A DNA stretch of 64,000 bases from JAVEWJ01 sp034004605 (GTDB lineage: Bacteria > Patescibacteriota > Gracilibacteria > UBA1369 > LOWO2-01-FULL-3). The notes beneath the pieces are model-generated. The model made no database searches and was not told the origin of the DNA. It was given only the letters and a program-made list of their open reading frames with translations. Below are positions 57,373 to 64,000 of the stretch, in pieces; position 1 is the stretch's first letter; each line of letters opens with the position of its first letter. The position numbers and the translations under genes are program-made. The DNA is taken from NCBI GenBank assembly GCA_034004605.1, contig JAVEWJ010000001.1:248001-312000 (forward strand), read 5' to 3'.

Positions 57373-58191
57373 TTAGCTATTTAGTAATGCTAAAATATGT
57401 TTGTGGAGTTTGTTGTTTGAGGCAAGTATGTCTTCTCCAAATAGGTCTATTAAGTTTCCGTTTGAGTCGCTTGCTTTTCCACCAGCTTCTTTTACCAATA
57501 AAAGGCCTGCTGCTATGTCCCAGGGTTTTAATCCGAAAGAAATAAATGCGTCTGTTCTTCCGCTTGCCAAATAGGCAAGGTTTAATGCCGCTGATCCGAT
57601 TTGGCGAATTCCGTGGCAATGTTCTGTAAGGGCAGTATAAGCATCCATATTTCGTTCAAATTGGTGTATCGGTGATTCTAGGCCGATCATTGCGTTGCCA
57701 AGATTTGAAACACCACTTACGTTTATTTTTTCACCGTTTAAAAAGGCTCCGCCATTTTTTTCCGCATAAAACATTTCTTTTGTGAATGGTTGGTAAACGA
57801 CACCAAGAACTATTTCTCCGCTTAAATATTTAAAGTTTTTTGTGGAAGTTGTATTCGCCGTTTTAAATAAGGCGATTGAAACGGTACACTGCGGAAAACC
57901 GTGCGTGAAATTGTTTGTGCCGTCCAGAGGGTCGATAATCCATATGTAGGGGCTTTGAAGAAGTTTTTTTAGAGTGCTTGCTTTTTTGAATTCGCTTTCT
58001 TCAGCTAAAAATCCGTGTGTTTTGTGAGTTTTTTTGATCGAGTCGATGATGAATTTTTCACTTTCTTTGTCTGCATCCGTTACAAAATCTCTTTCCGATT
58101 TTTCTTCCATATTAAAACCGGATTTATAATATTTCAGGATGATTTTTCCGGCTTTTTCCGCTAAATTTATTGTAAAGTCTTTAAAATCCAT
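57373..58191 (-). CDS. Inositol monophosphatase family protein
   Basis: A 272-residue Mg-dependent phosphatase of the IMPase/SuhB/CysQ superfamily. Metal-binding motifs are LAEESE (Glu64-65), WIIDPLDGTNNFTHG (Asp87, Asp90) and, near the C-terminus, KPWDIAAGLLLVKEAGG. The N-terminal DFVTDADKESE is also conserved. Within the family it could act on inositol phosphate, fructose 1,6-bisphosphate or 3'-phosphoadenosine nucleotides; the substrate is not fixed by the sequence. It is divergent from uvrB and convergent with the small hypothetical gene. Confidence 0.93.
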   Translation of the reverse strand: MDFKDFTINLAEKAGKIILKYYKSGFNMEEKSERDFVTDADKESEKFIIDSIKKTHKTHGFLAEESEFKKASTLKKLLQSPYIWIIDPLDGTNNFTHGFPQCTVSIALFKTANTTSTKNFKYLSGEIVLGVVYQPFTKEMFYAEKNGGAFLNGEKINVSGVSNLGNAMIGLESPIHQFERNMDAYTALTEHCHGIRQIGSAALNLAYLASGRTDAFISFGLKPWDIAAGLLLVKEAGGKASDSNGNLIDLFGEDILASNNKLHKHILALLNS

Positions 58192-58248
58192 TGTGTAATT
58201 GGGTTTTTAATGATTATATCATAAATCAAGTTCAAATTTAAATTTTTT

Positions 58249-60234
58249 ATGGATAAATTTGTATTAAAATCAAATATGACGCCTAAGGGTGATCAACCTA
58301 GTGCTATTGAAAAAATTGTGGAAGGAGTGAAAAAAGGAGAAAGATTCCAAACTCTTCTTGGAGTGACCGGTTCCGGAAAAACTTTTACAATGGCAAAAGT
58401 GGTGGAACAGCTTCAAAGGCCGACACTCGTTCTTGCTCATAATAAAACCCTTGCTGCTCAGCTTTGTAGTGAGTTTCAAGAATTTTTTCCAGATAACGCC
58501 GTGAGTTATTTCGTTTCATATTATGATTACTATCAACCGGAGGCCTATATGCCGGCAACCGATACATATATCGAAAAAGACGCTTCAATAAACGAAGAAA
58601 TTGATAAATTCAGGCATGCCGCGACGGCGAATTTACTTACTCGAAAAGATGTGCTGATTGTGGCTTCGGTTTCTTGTATTTATGGGCTTGGTTCAGTGGA
58701 AGATTATGATGCTATGGCTCAAACTTATACGGTTGGTCAGTCGATTGCGAGGGACAGAATGCTTAGACAGCTTACGGATATGCAATATATGAGGTCTGCC
58801 ATTGAGTTTAAAAATTCTATGTTTCATGTGATGGGGGATACTGTGGAAATTTTTCCACCGGATAGAGATACGATTTTTAGAGTTGAATTTTTCGGTGATG
58901 AGATAGAAGCGATTTCGGAGTGTGATTCTTTTACCGGAGAAATGCTTAAAGAATTGAAAAGTATTATGATTTTCCCCGCAAAACATAATGTGACTACTCA
59001 GGAAAAAATTGAGAAAGCGGTGTCGGGTATTCGTGCGGATTTGGATATTCGATATAAAGAACTTATGGCTCAAGGTCGGATTGTAGAGGCTGAAAGAATA
59101 AAAACGAGAACCGAATACGATATCGAGATTTTACAAGAGACGGGATATTGTAATGGAATTGAAAACTATACGCGCTATTTATCGAGTAAAGAAGCCGGAG
59201 ATAGGCCTTCTACTTTGCTTGATTATTTGCCGGAGGATTTTATTTTGTTTATTGATGAATCGCATATTTCAGTTCCTCAAATCGGGGGTATGCACAATGG
59301 AAATTTTTCCAGAAAACAAACATTGATCGAGCACGGTTTTAGGCTTCCTTCGTCGCATGACAATAGACCGCTTAAGTTTGAAGAATTCGAGGAGTATATG
59401 AAAAATACTGTGTTTGTTTCGGCTACACCAAGCCATTATGAGATGGAACACACAAAGCCTGAAAATATTGTGGAGCAGGTGGTAAGGCCTACAGGGCTTC
59501 TTGATCCTGTAATCGAGGTGCGACCGAAAGATGGGCAAATTGATAATTTAATGGGTGAAATTTCGAAAAGAGTTTCTGTGGGTGAGAGAGTACTTATTAC
59601 CACTTTGACGAAAAGAATGGCTGAGGAACTTACGGACTTTTTGTCCGATCACGATGTGCGTGTTCGTTATTTGCATTCGGATATTGATACAATTGAGAGA
59701 ATCGAGATTCTTCGGGATCTTAGACTTGGAAAATTTGATGTGCTTGTTGGTATCAACTTGCTTCGTGAAGGTTTGGATTTGCCTGAAGTGAGTATGGTGG
59801 CAATTATGGATGCCGATAAGGAAGGTTTTTTACGCAGTGCAAGCGCACTTATTCAGACCGTGGGAAGATGTGCGAGAAATGTGAACGGATTTGTGGTTAT
59901 GTATGCGGATAAAGTGACAGATGCGATGGAGAAGGCGATTTCTGAAACCAAGAGAAGAAGAGAAAAACAGGAGGCTTATAATTTGGCAAATGGAATTACG
60001 CCTGAAACGATTAAAAAAGCTGTAAGAGATATAAGTCATTTTGGTGGCTCAAAGAAGACTAAAAATGAAGGTAGAACTAAAATAGATTTTAAGAAAATCC
60101 CGAAGGATGAGGTGAAAAGACTTATTGAAACGCTTGAAAAGAAAATGGATTTTGCTTCGGAAAATATGGAATTTGAGAAAGCTGCGGAACTTAGAGATGA
60201 AATCGAATCTATAAGAGAGGAGTTTGGAATTTAG
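58249..60234 (+). CDS. uvrB: UvrABC system protein B
   Basis: A 661-residue helicase-like component of nucleotide excision repair. Walker A GVTGSGKT is at 38-45, the beta-hairpin region around YYDYYQPEAYMPATDTYIEKD (inserting between strands at lesions) is intact, as are FIDESHISVPQIGGM, VSATPSHYE and the motif V/VI blocks (GINLLREGLDLPEV, QTVGRCARN). The C-terminal UVR domain (EKKMDFASENMEFEKAAELRDEI) that contacts UvrC is present. Length is normal. The last 26 bases overlap the end of the convergent hypothetical gene at 60209. Confidence 0.97.
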   Translation: MDKFVLKSNMTPKGDQPSAIEKIVEGVKKGERFQTLLGVTGSGKTFTMAKVVEQLQRPTLVLAHNKTLAAQLCSEFQEFFPDNAVSYFVSYYDYYQPEAYMPATDTYIEKDASINEEIDKFRHAATANLLTRKDVLIVASVSCIYGLGSVEDYDAMAQTYTVGQSIARDRMLRQLTDMQYMRSAIEFKNSMFHVMGDTVEIFPPDRDTIFRVEFFGDEIEAISECDSFTGEMLKELKSIMIFPAKHNVTTQEKIEKAVSGIRADLDIRYKELMAQGRIVEAERIKTRTEYDIEILQETGYCNGIENYTRYLSSKEAGDRPSTLLDYLPEDFILFIDESHISVPQIGGMHNGNFSRKQTLIEHGFRLPSSHDNRPLKFEEFEEYMKNTVFVSATPSHYEMEHTKPENIVEQVVRPTGLLDPVIEVRPKDGQIDNLMGEISKRVSVGERVLITTLTKRMAEELTDFLSDHDVRVRYLHSDIDTIERIEILRDLRLGKFDVLVGINLLREGLDLPEVSMVAIMDADKEGFLRSASALIQTVGRCARNVNGFVVMYADKVTDAMEKAISETKRRREKQEAYNLANGITPETIKKAVRDISHFGGSKKTKNEGRTKIDFKKIPKDEVKRLIETLEKKMDFASENMEFEKAAELRDEIESIREEFGI

Positions 60235-61393
60235 GGGATGAACTAGCTGTGGACTGGGCAATTTTTTTTGTTTTTGTCATGCCATCCATAAAATTTAAAT
60301 GTCTGATTGTGCTTTCTGTAGTCCTTTCCGGGCTTGTTTCTTCGTTTTGAATTTGTGTGGAAAGGTTTAAAAAACTTGAAAATATTTTTTCATAATTTTC
60401 TTTACTGAAGGATTCTTTGTTTTCATAGATGTATCTTATCATCGAGTCTATAAGGATTTTTTTGTCGGATTCGGAAAGATTTCCGGCTTTTATATCGGAA
60501 ATGTGTTTTTCAATATTTTCGGGACTAAAGTCTTCAAGACTTTTTCGAATATATTCCATATCCAGTTCGCCCGCTTTTCTTTCGGTTTCAAAAGTCCCGG
60601 AGCCCGATGACTCGATTCCGATAATTGCATTATCGAGAGCTATTGCTCCTTGTAATTCTTGTCTTTCCTTTTTGCTTTGATCAAGTGTTTCTGTTCTTTC
60701 TCCTTCCATGCTTTCCTTTTGAAAAGGGTTTGATTTAATTTCTTTAAACTCTTTTTGTCGCTCTTTGTAAAAATTTAATATTTCAGGGGTGTAAGTGCTT
60801 TCAAGTGGCGGAAAATTTAACTCCTCGGTTTCAAAGAATTTGTCGAATTCTTTGAATGTTTCAAAAATGCCACTATTTAATAGTTCGTTGATTTTGTATA
60901 AGTATGCGAGCTTTGTGTGTTTTTTGTGTTCCGGATTTTCTTCCAGCCATTTTGTGCGGACTTCTTTGTTTTTGAAAACGTCTTTTAACAGGGGATCGTT
61001 TGTTCCCAAGTCTTTTTGAACGAAACCTTTGATTTTATAAATATCTTGAATTTTATTTTCGATTTTCGAAAGATCTTTTCTTATTTTTCTCGTTTGTGGA
61101 AGTTTGTAAAGTTCCGCCATATATTTTCTTCCGAGAAATGCGGCTGTGTTAATGGGGGCTTTATATGGATCGTCTTTGTATATTTCGTTGTTTTCGTTGA
61201 GTTCCGGGTTGTATATGCCATTGGGAAAAATTTCATCGAAAGATGGCGTTTTTGGTTCCTGCGAAGGCTCTTGTATAAGGTCTTTTGCAAGGCTTTCCTC
61301 ATCTCTCTTTAGATTTGATTCGACAGGGTTTTTGTTTTTTTCTTTATCGAATACCGGTGTAGATTTGATTTTTTCAGGTCCGTTAAGTGACAT
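60209..61393 (-). CDS. Hypothetical charged protein overlapping the uvrB end
   Basis: A 394-residue soluble, highly charged protein (rich in Lys, Glu, Ser) without signal peptide or membrane helix. The N-terminal 75 residues look disordered; the rest is helical with segments such as GRKYMAELYKLPQTRKIRKDL and LDMEYIRKSLEDFSPENIEKHISDI. No family was recognised. Its last 8 or so codons are antisense to the end of uvrB, an unusual convergent overlap that may indicate a recent C-terminal extension or a real antisense end. It lies 70 bases downstream of the DUF2207 gene in the same direction. A role in the cell envelope with DUF2207/LemA is possible, but nothing shows it. Confidence 0.7.
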   Translation of the reverse strand: MSLNGPEKIKSTPVFDKEKNKNPVESNLKRDEESLAKDLIQEPSQEPKTPSFDEIFPNGIYNPELNENNEIYKDDPYKAPINTAAFLGRKYMAELYKLPQTRKIRKDLSKIENKIQDIYKIKGFVQKDLGTNDPLLKDVFKNKEVRTKWLEENPEHKKHTKLAYLYKINELLNSGIFETFKEFDKFFETEELNFPPLESTYTPEILNFYKERQKEFKEIKSNPFQKESMEGERTETLDQSKKERQELQGAIALDNAIIGIESSGSGTFETERKAGELDMEYIRKSLEDFSPENIEKHISDIKAGNLSESDKKILIDSMIRYIYENKESFSKENYEKIFSSFLNLSTQIQNEETSPERTTESTIRHLNFMDGMTKTKKIAQSTASSSPKFQTPLL

Positions 61394-61463
61394 TTTTGGT
61401 TTTTAAATCATTTTATTATAGCAAAAAAGAAGATCTTTTTCAATTCGAACTTGTGATATTGTT

Positions 61464-63836
61464 TTATAGTCCGCGACCTCCACCTCCTCCAAAGCCGCCT
61501 CCGGAAAAACCTCCGCCACTTGAAAAGCCTCCTCCACTGGAGAAACCACCGCCACTTGACCATCCACCTCCGGACCTTGAATAGGATGATGATTTTGGGG
61601 CCGGAGTTGATAAAATTTGTCTTGAAATATTTGTAGCTAAGCTGTTTAAGACGCCAGTGAGTTTTGCGAAATTCAGTTGCTTGTTGTTTGTAATATCAGC
61701 TTCGAGCCAATTTGGCGCTTTATTTATGAGTCCTTCGAATTTCTTTGTCCAATATGTGCTTAAGTCGAACAAAATTGCGTAGGGTAGAAGTTTTTGGAAG
61801 ATATCCAGCCTTTCTTCTTTTTCAAAAAATTTAAGTCGATCTTTTTCCGCTGTGTTTATGTAGTTGTATATTCCTTTTAGTTCGAAAAGTTGTTTTGAAC
61901 CTTCGAAGGTTTTTCTGGGCATAAATCTTGAAAAAATCATGATTATTATTCCTGAAAATATTACACTTAAAAATAGTTCCAAGGACATAAATAAAATTGA
62001 AAAAATCGGTGACAAAATAGCTATAAGTAAACCTAAAGCAAGGAAGCATCCTCTAACTTTTTTTGGGTTTTTTTCGATTAATTTTTTCTTTTTTAAACTT
62101 GAATATATGTCTTGAGAAATGTCTGCAAATTTATTATAGAAGGCGTATTTTAGGGTTGAAAGTTTTTTTGTTTCTCCGATTTTGTTTTTTGAAAAAATTG
62201 TGTCGAAAATTATTTTTTCATGTGTGTGTTCGCTTCCGAAAGGTTTTATTATTTCGAGTTCAAAATCGTTTTTTTCTTTGATTTCTTTGATTTTTATAAA
62301 TCCTGAAACTGCAAAATTTATTATTGTAGCTGTTACTTCTTTTATGTTAAACCTTTCGTCGTAAAGGCCTCCGGCTTCAGCAATGCTTAAGTTTTCCGGA
62401 GGAGTCCATCTTGGAACAATGGTAAGATTCTCGGCTCCGATGTCTCGTCCTTTAAGTTTCCATAAAATAAACATTATTAGGAAAACCAAAGGCGCAATGA
62501 AACTAAATCTGTGGTCCTGAATAAACCAATATATTTTTTTGAACGCTGATGGGGCATAAAGATTTTCTTTCGGGATTTCCATCTCGAGGGTTAAGGTTTC
62601 GAAGGGTTCGATTGTTCGTGGGGAAGAAATTAATATCTGATTTTCTTTCGGGTAGTCGACTTTGCATTTATCGCTTTCGTATCCGTATTCTGCTGATTTG
62701 ATCGCGCATTTTATTTGAAAATTTTCAAGGCTTTTTATTGGTTTTGGAAAATTTAATTCGATATCGTTTTTTTTGTATGGAAATTTTTCAGAGAAGGGAT
62801 CTGCGTCCATTTTCAGTATTCCAAAATCATCGCGAAACAGGAAAAAATTTTCGGCAACCACTTTTATTGTGCTTGTGAAGTCTTCATCTATTAGATTTTC
62901 AATAGGTGTTATTGAAATATTTTTTTCGTTTAAAAAACTATATGACAAGTCTCGAAATTTTGTTGTTTCGTCCGGTGAAATTTCCGCTTTTCCAAGCCTA
63001 ATATTTTGTCCTTCTATTTTCTCGAAAATCTTTTTTGAAAGCGAATATGTTTTAAATTCTGAAGCGTTTATTGTGCTTTTTTGAATTATTTCCGTGTTTC
63101 CGTTTTCAAGGATATTTATCGTCGTCTTGCTTTCGCTTAGCGTTCTTTCGAATGTGCCAAGAGGGAATCCTACTACGATAGACATGTTTTCGTATGCAAG
63201 AAGTGGGCGTGTGCTTTCAAAAACCACTTTGTCTTTTTGAATATTATATTTGCAAGCTTGTTCAGTTGAGCCGTAACCCCCTGTGTAGCATGTGGCTGTG
63301 ATGTTTTCGGGTTCAATTTCATTTGGGAAAACTACCGTAGTTTGAATATTTCCGAAAGGTACTGTCCAGTTTGTACCGTTTACATTCCAAAAAAGCTCTT
63401 CGTGGGGAAAAGTGCTAAGTGTCGTTGACGCCTCCTTTGTGAAAAAATTTATAACACCTTTAGCTTTGTATTTAAGGTCGAAAACGGCGGGGCCCGTGAG
63501 ATAGCTTAAATCGGGCGTGCGCATTTCAATTATTAGATTTTCTGAATCCTCGTACACCGTATTCTCATAGTCTTCGTTTTTTTCGTTTTTTGCTGTGAGA
63601 AATGTGAAAAAACGATTGTTTGTGGGTATTTCTCGGGCTATTCCCCTGTGCATCTCGTTTGTGAAATCGGCGTTGAAAATTTCGTTTACATAGACTTCTC
63701 CGTTTTTTTCGAGTTTTATGATGCTTGTAAGACTTGGGATTTTCCAGTTTTCAGCGAAAACGCTAAAAGAAAAAGCGCAAAATGTGCTTATGAAAAGAAA
63801 CAGTTTTGCGCTTTTTGGAATGAGGGGGTGTTTCAT
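61464..63836 (-). CDS. DUF2207 membrane protein with Gly/Ser-rich tail
   Basis: A 790-residue protein with a signal peptide (about 1-28), a large extracytoplasmic beta-rich region with the DUF2207 pattern (about 30-440, including HRGIAREIPTNNRFF and FPHEELFWNVNGTNW), a membrane helix around 450-470, a cytoplasmic part, two further helices near 620-660, and a C-terminal low-complexity tail made of GGGFSSGGGF units. The tail and domain order are typical of DUF2207 proteins, whose function is unknown. Its start overlaps the lemA stop (TAATG), and LemA/DUF2207 neighbours are a known association. A role at the envelope is likely. Confidence 0.9.
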   Translation of the reverse strand: MKHPLIPKSAKLFLFISTFCAFSFSVFAENWKIPSLTSIIKLEKNGEVYVNEIFNADFTNEMHRGIAREIPTNNRFFTFLTAKNEKNEDYENTVYEDSENLIIEMRTPDLSYLTGPAVFDLKYKAKGVINFFTKEASTTLSTFPHEELFWNVNGTNWTVPFGNIQTTVVFPNEIEPENITATCYTGGYGSTEQACKYNIQKDKVVFESTRPLLAYENMSIVVGFPLGTFERTLSESKTTINILENGNTEIIQKSTINASEFKTYSLSKKIFEKIEGQNIRLGKAEISPDETTKFRDLSYSFLNEKNISITPIENLIDEDFTSTIKVVAENFFLFRDDFGILKMDADPFSEKFPYKKNDIELNFPKPIKSLENFQIKCAIKSAEYGYESDKCKVDYPKENQILISSPRTIEPFETLTLEMEIPKENLYAPSAFKKIYWFIQDHRFSFIAPLVFLIMFILWKLKGRDIGAENLTIVPRWTPPENLSIAEAGGLYDERFNIKEVTATIINFAVSGFIKIKEIKEKNDFELEIIKPFGSEHTHEKIIFDTIFSKNKIGETKKLSTLKYAFYNKFADISQDIYSSLKKKKLIEKNPKKVRGCFLALGLLIAILSPIFSILFMSLELFLSVIFSGIIIMIFSRFMPRKTFEGSKQLFELKGIYNYINTAEKDRLKFFEKEERLDIFQKLLPYAILFDLSTYWTKKFEGLINKAPNWLEADITNNKQLNFAKLTGVLNSLATNISRQILSTPAPKSSSYSRSGGGWSSGGGFSSGGGFSSGGGFSGGGFGGGGGRGL

Positions 63837-64000
63837 TATTTTTGTGAGAAATCCACTTTTACATTTTGTCTTTCTGTTTCGTTTTCGAGTTCGAAGAATT
63901 CTCTTTTTTCAAATTTGAACATATTTGCGACGATGTTTGAGGGGAAGCTTTCGATTTTTGTGTTTATGTCGCGAACTGTTGCATTGTAGTATCTTCTGGA
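63836..64000 (-). CDS. lemA: LemA family protein, C-terminal part (cut by the window edge)
   Basis: The last 54 residues of a LemA protein run off the right edge. The visible part matches the LemA C-terminus: SRRYYNATVRDINTKIESFP, then NMFKFEKREFFELE and a VDF ending. LemA proteins have an N-terminal membrane helix and a helical domain exposed outside or inside; their molecular role is not settled. The stop overlaps the start of the DUF2207 gene in the sequence TAATG, so the two are translationally coupled. Confidence 0.93.
   Translation of the reverse strand, partial: SRRYYNATVRDINTKIESFPSNIVANMFKFEKREFFELENETERQNVKVDFSQK

Noticed and set aside
1..64000. Alternative genetic code (TGA as glycine) as in Gracilibacteria
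   Set aside because: Genes such as the AlkD homologue (19143) and the transketolase-like N gene (54978) end in TGA exactly at the following gene start, and conserved proteins contain no internal TGA.

Overview
The window looks like part of the chromosome of a small-genome, AT-rich bacterium, most likely a member of the Patescibacteria/CPR. Peregrinibacteria are a plausible home, but that is inference and no marker in the window proves it. Supporting points are short intergenic gaps, many starts without a clear Shine-Dalgarno, S-layer-homology (SLH) proteins, a secreted protein with GYAW-type repeats of the kind common in CPR genomes, and a compact SufCBDSU operon. TGA is a genuine stop here (for example AlkD and the transketolase-like N subunit), so the code is 11 and not the Gly-UGA code of Gracilibacteria/Absconditabacteria. 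No rRNA, CRISPR array, prophage or complete insertion sequence is visible. Five tRNA genes (Ser-GGA, Ala-GGC, Thr-GGT, Trp-CCA, Arg-GCG) all encode CCA.

Layout. 1-5.1 kb (minus strand): pheS-pheT, then a GC-rich laccase-domain gene that looks foreign, then HU. 5.4-11 kb (plus): topA and a 978-residue secreted protein. 11-17.6 kb: a minus-strand block (phosphomannomutase/phosphoglucomutase, nadE, smpB, VKOR), plus-strand pyrD, then an SLH protein and a DUF4153-like membrane protein. 17.8-18.0 kb: tRNA-Ser followed by two decayed copies of its 3' half and an IS-end-like sequence. 18.1-23.1 kb (plus): AlkD, a SanA-like protein, and a tight AarF kinase / cytochrome-b5 lipoprotein / MFS transporter operon. 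23.5-31.5 kb: SIMPL protein, CYTH protein, ABC-F ATPase, site-2 protease, an orphan structured RNA with its own promoter and terminator, an ECF sigma factor with an overlapping membrane protein, L33 and lipoproteins. 31.8-49.4 kb is the cell-surface region: a 2271-residue repeat protein, a coiled-coil protein and two SLH proteins, with the suf iron-sulfur operon between them. 49.5-64 kb: a second GC-rich orphan gene, a class B penicillin-binding protein, an M16 protease, ndk, a pentose-phosphate cluster (split transketolase-like pair, rpiB, rpe), inositol monophosphatase-like protein, uvrB, a hypothetical protein, DUF2207 and the end of lemA.

How the genes fit together. The housekeeping genes cover aminoacylation (pheST), trans-translation (smpB), Fe-S assembly (suf), NAD and pyrimidine synthesis, nucleotide excision repair (uvrB) and nucleotide balance (ndk). 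The envelope genes (SLH proteins, giant repeat protein, PBP, DUF2207/LemA) suggest a cell with peptidoglycan and an elaborate surface layer. The ECF sigma factor is a possible regulator of some of them.

Most unusual points: (1) both transketolase-like subunits have intact reading frames but have lost nearly all thiamine-diphosphate and catalytic residues while staying next to rpiB and rpe; (2) an orphan ~195-nt structured RNA at 27674-27868; (3) two GC-rich genes (3901-4671 and 49533-49937) with the same regulatory build, unlike their neighbours; (4) tandem decayed tRNA-Ser 3' halves; (5) the giant repeat protein with a C-terminal PEF-plus-membrane-helix signature.
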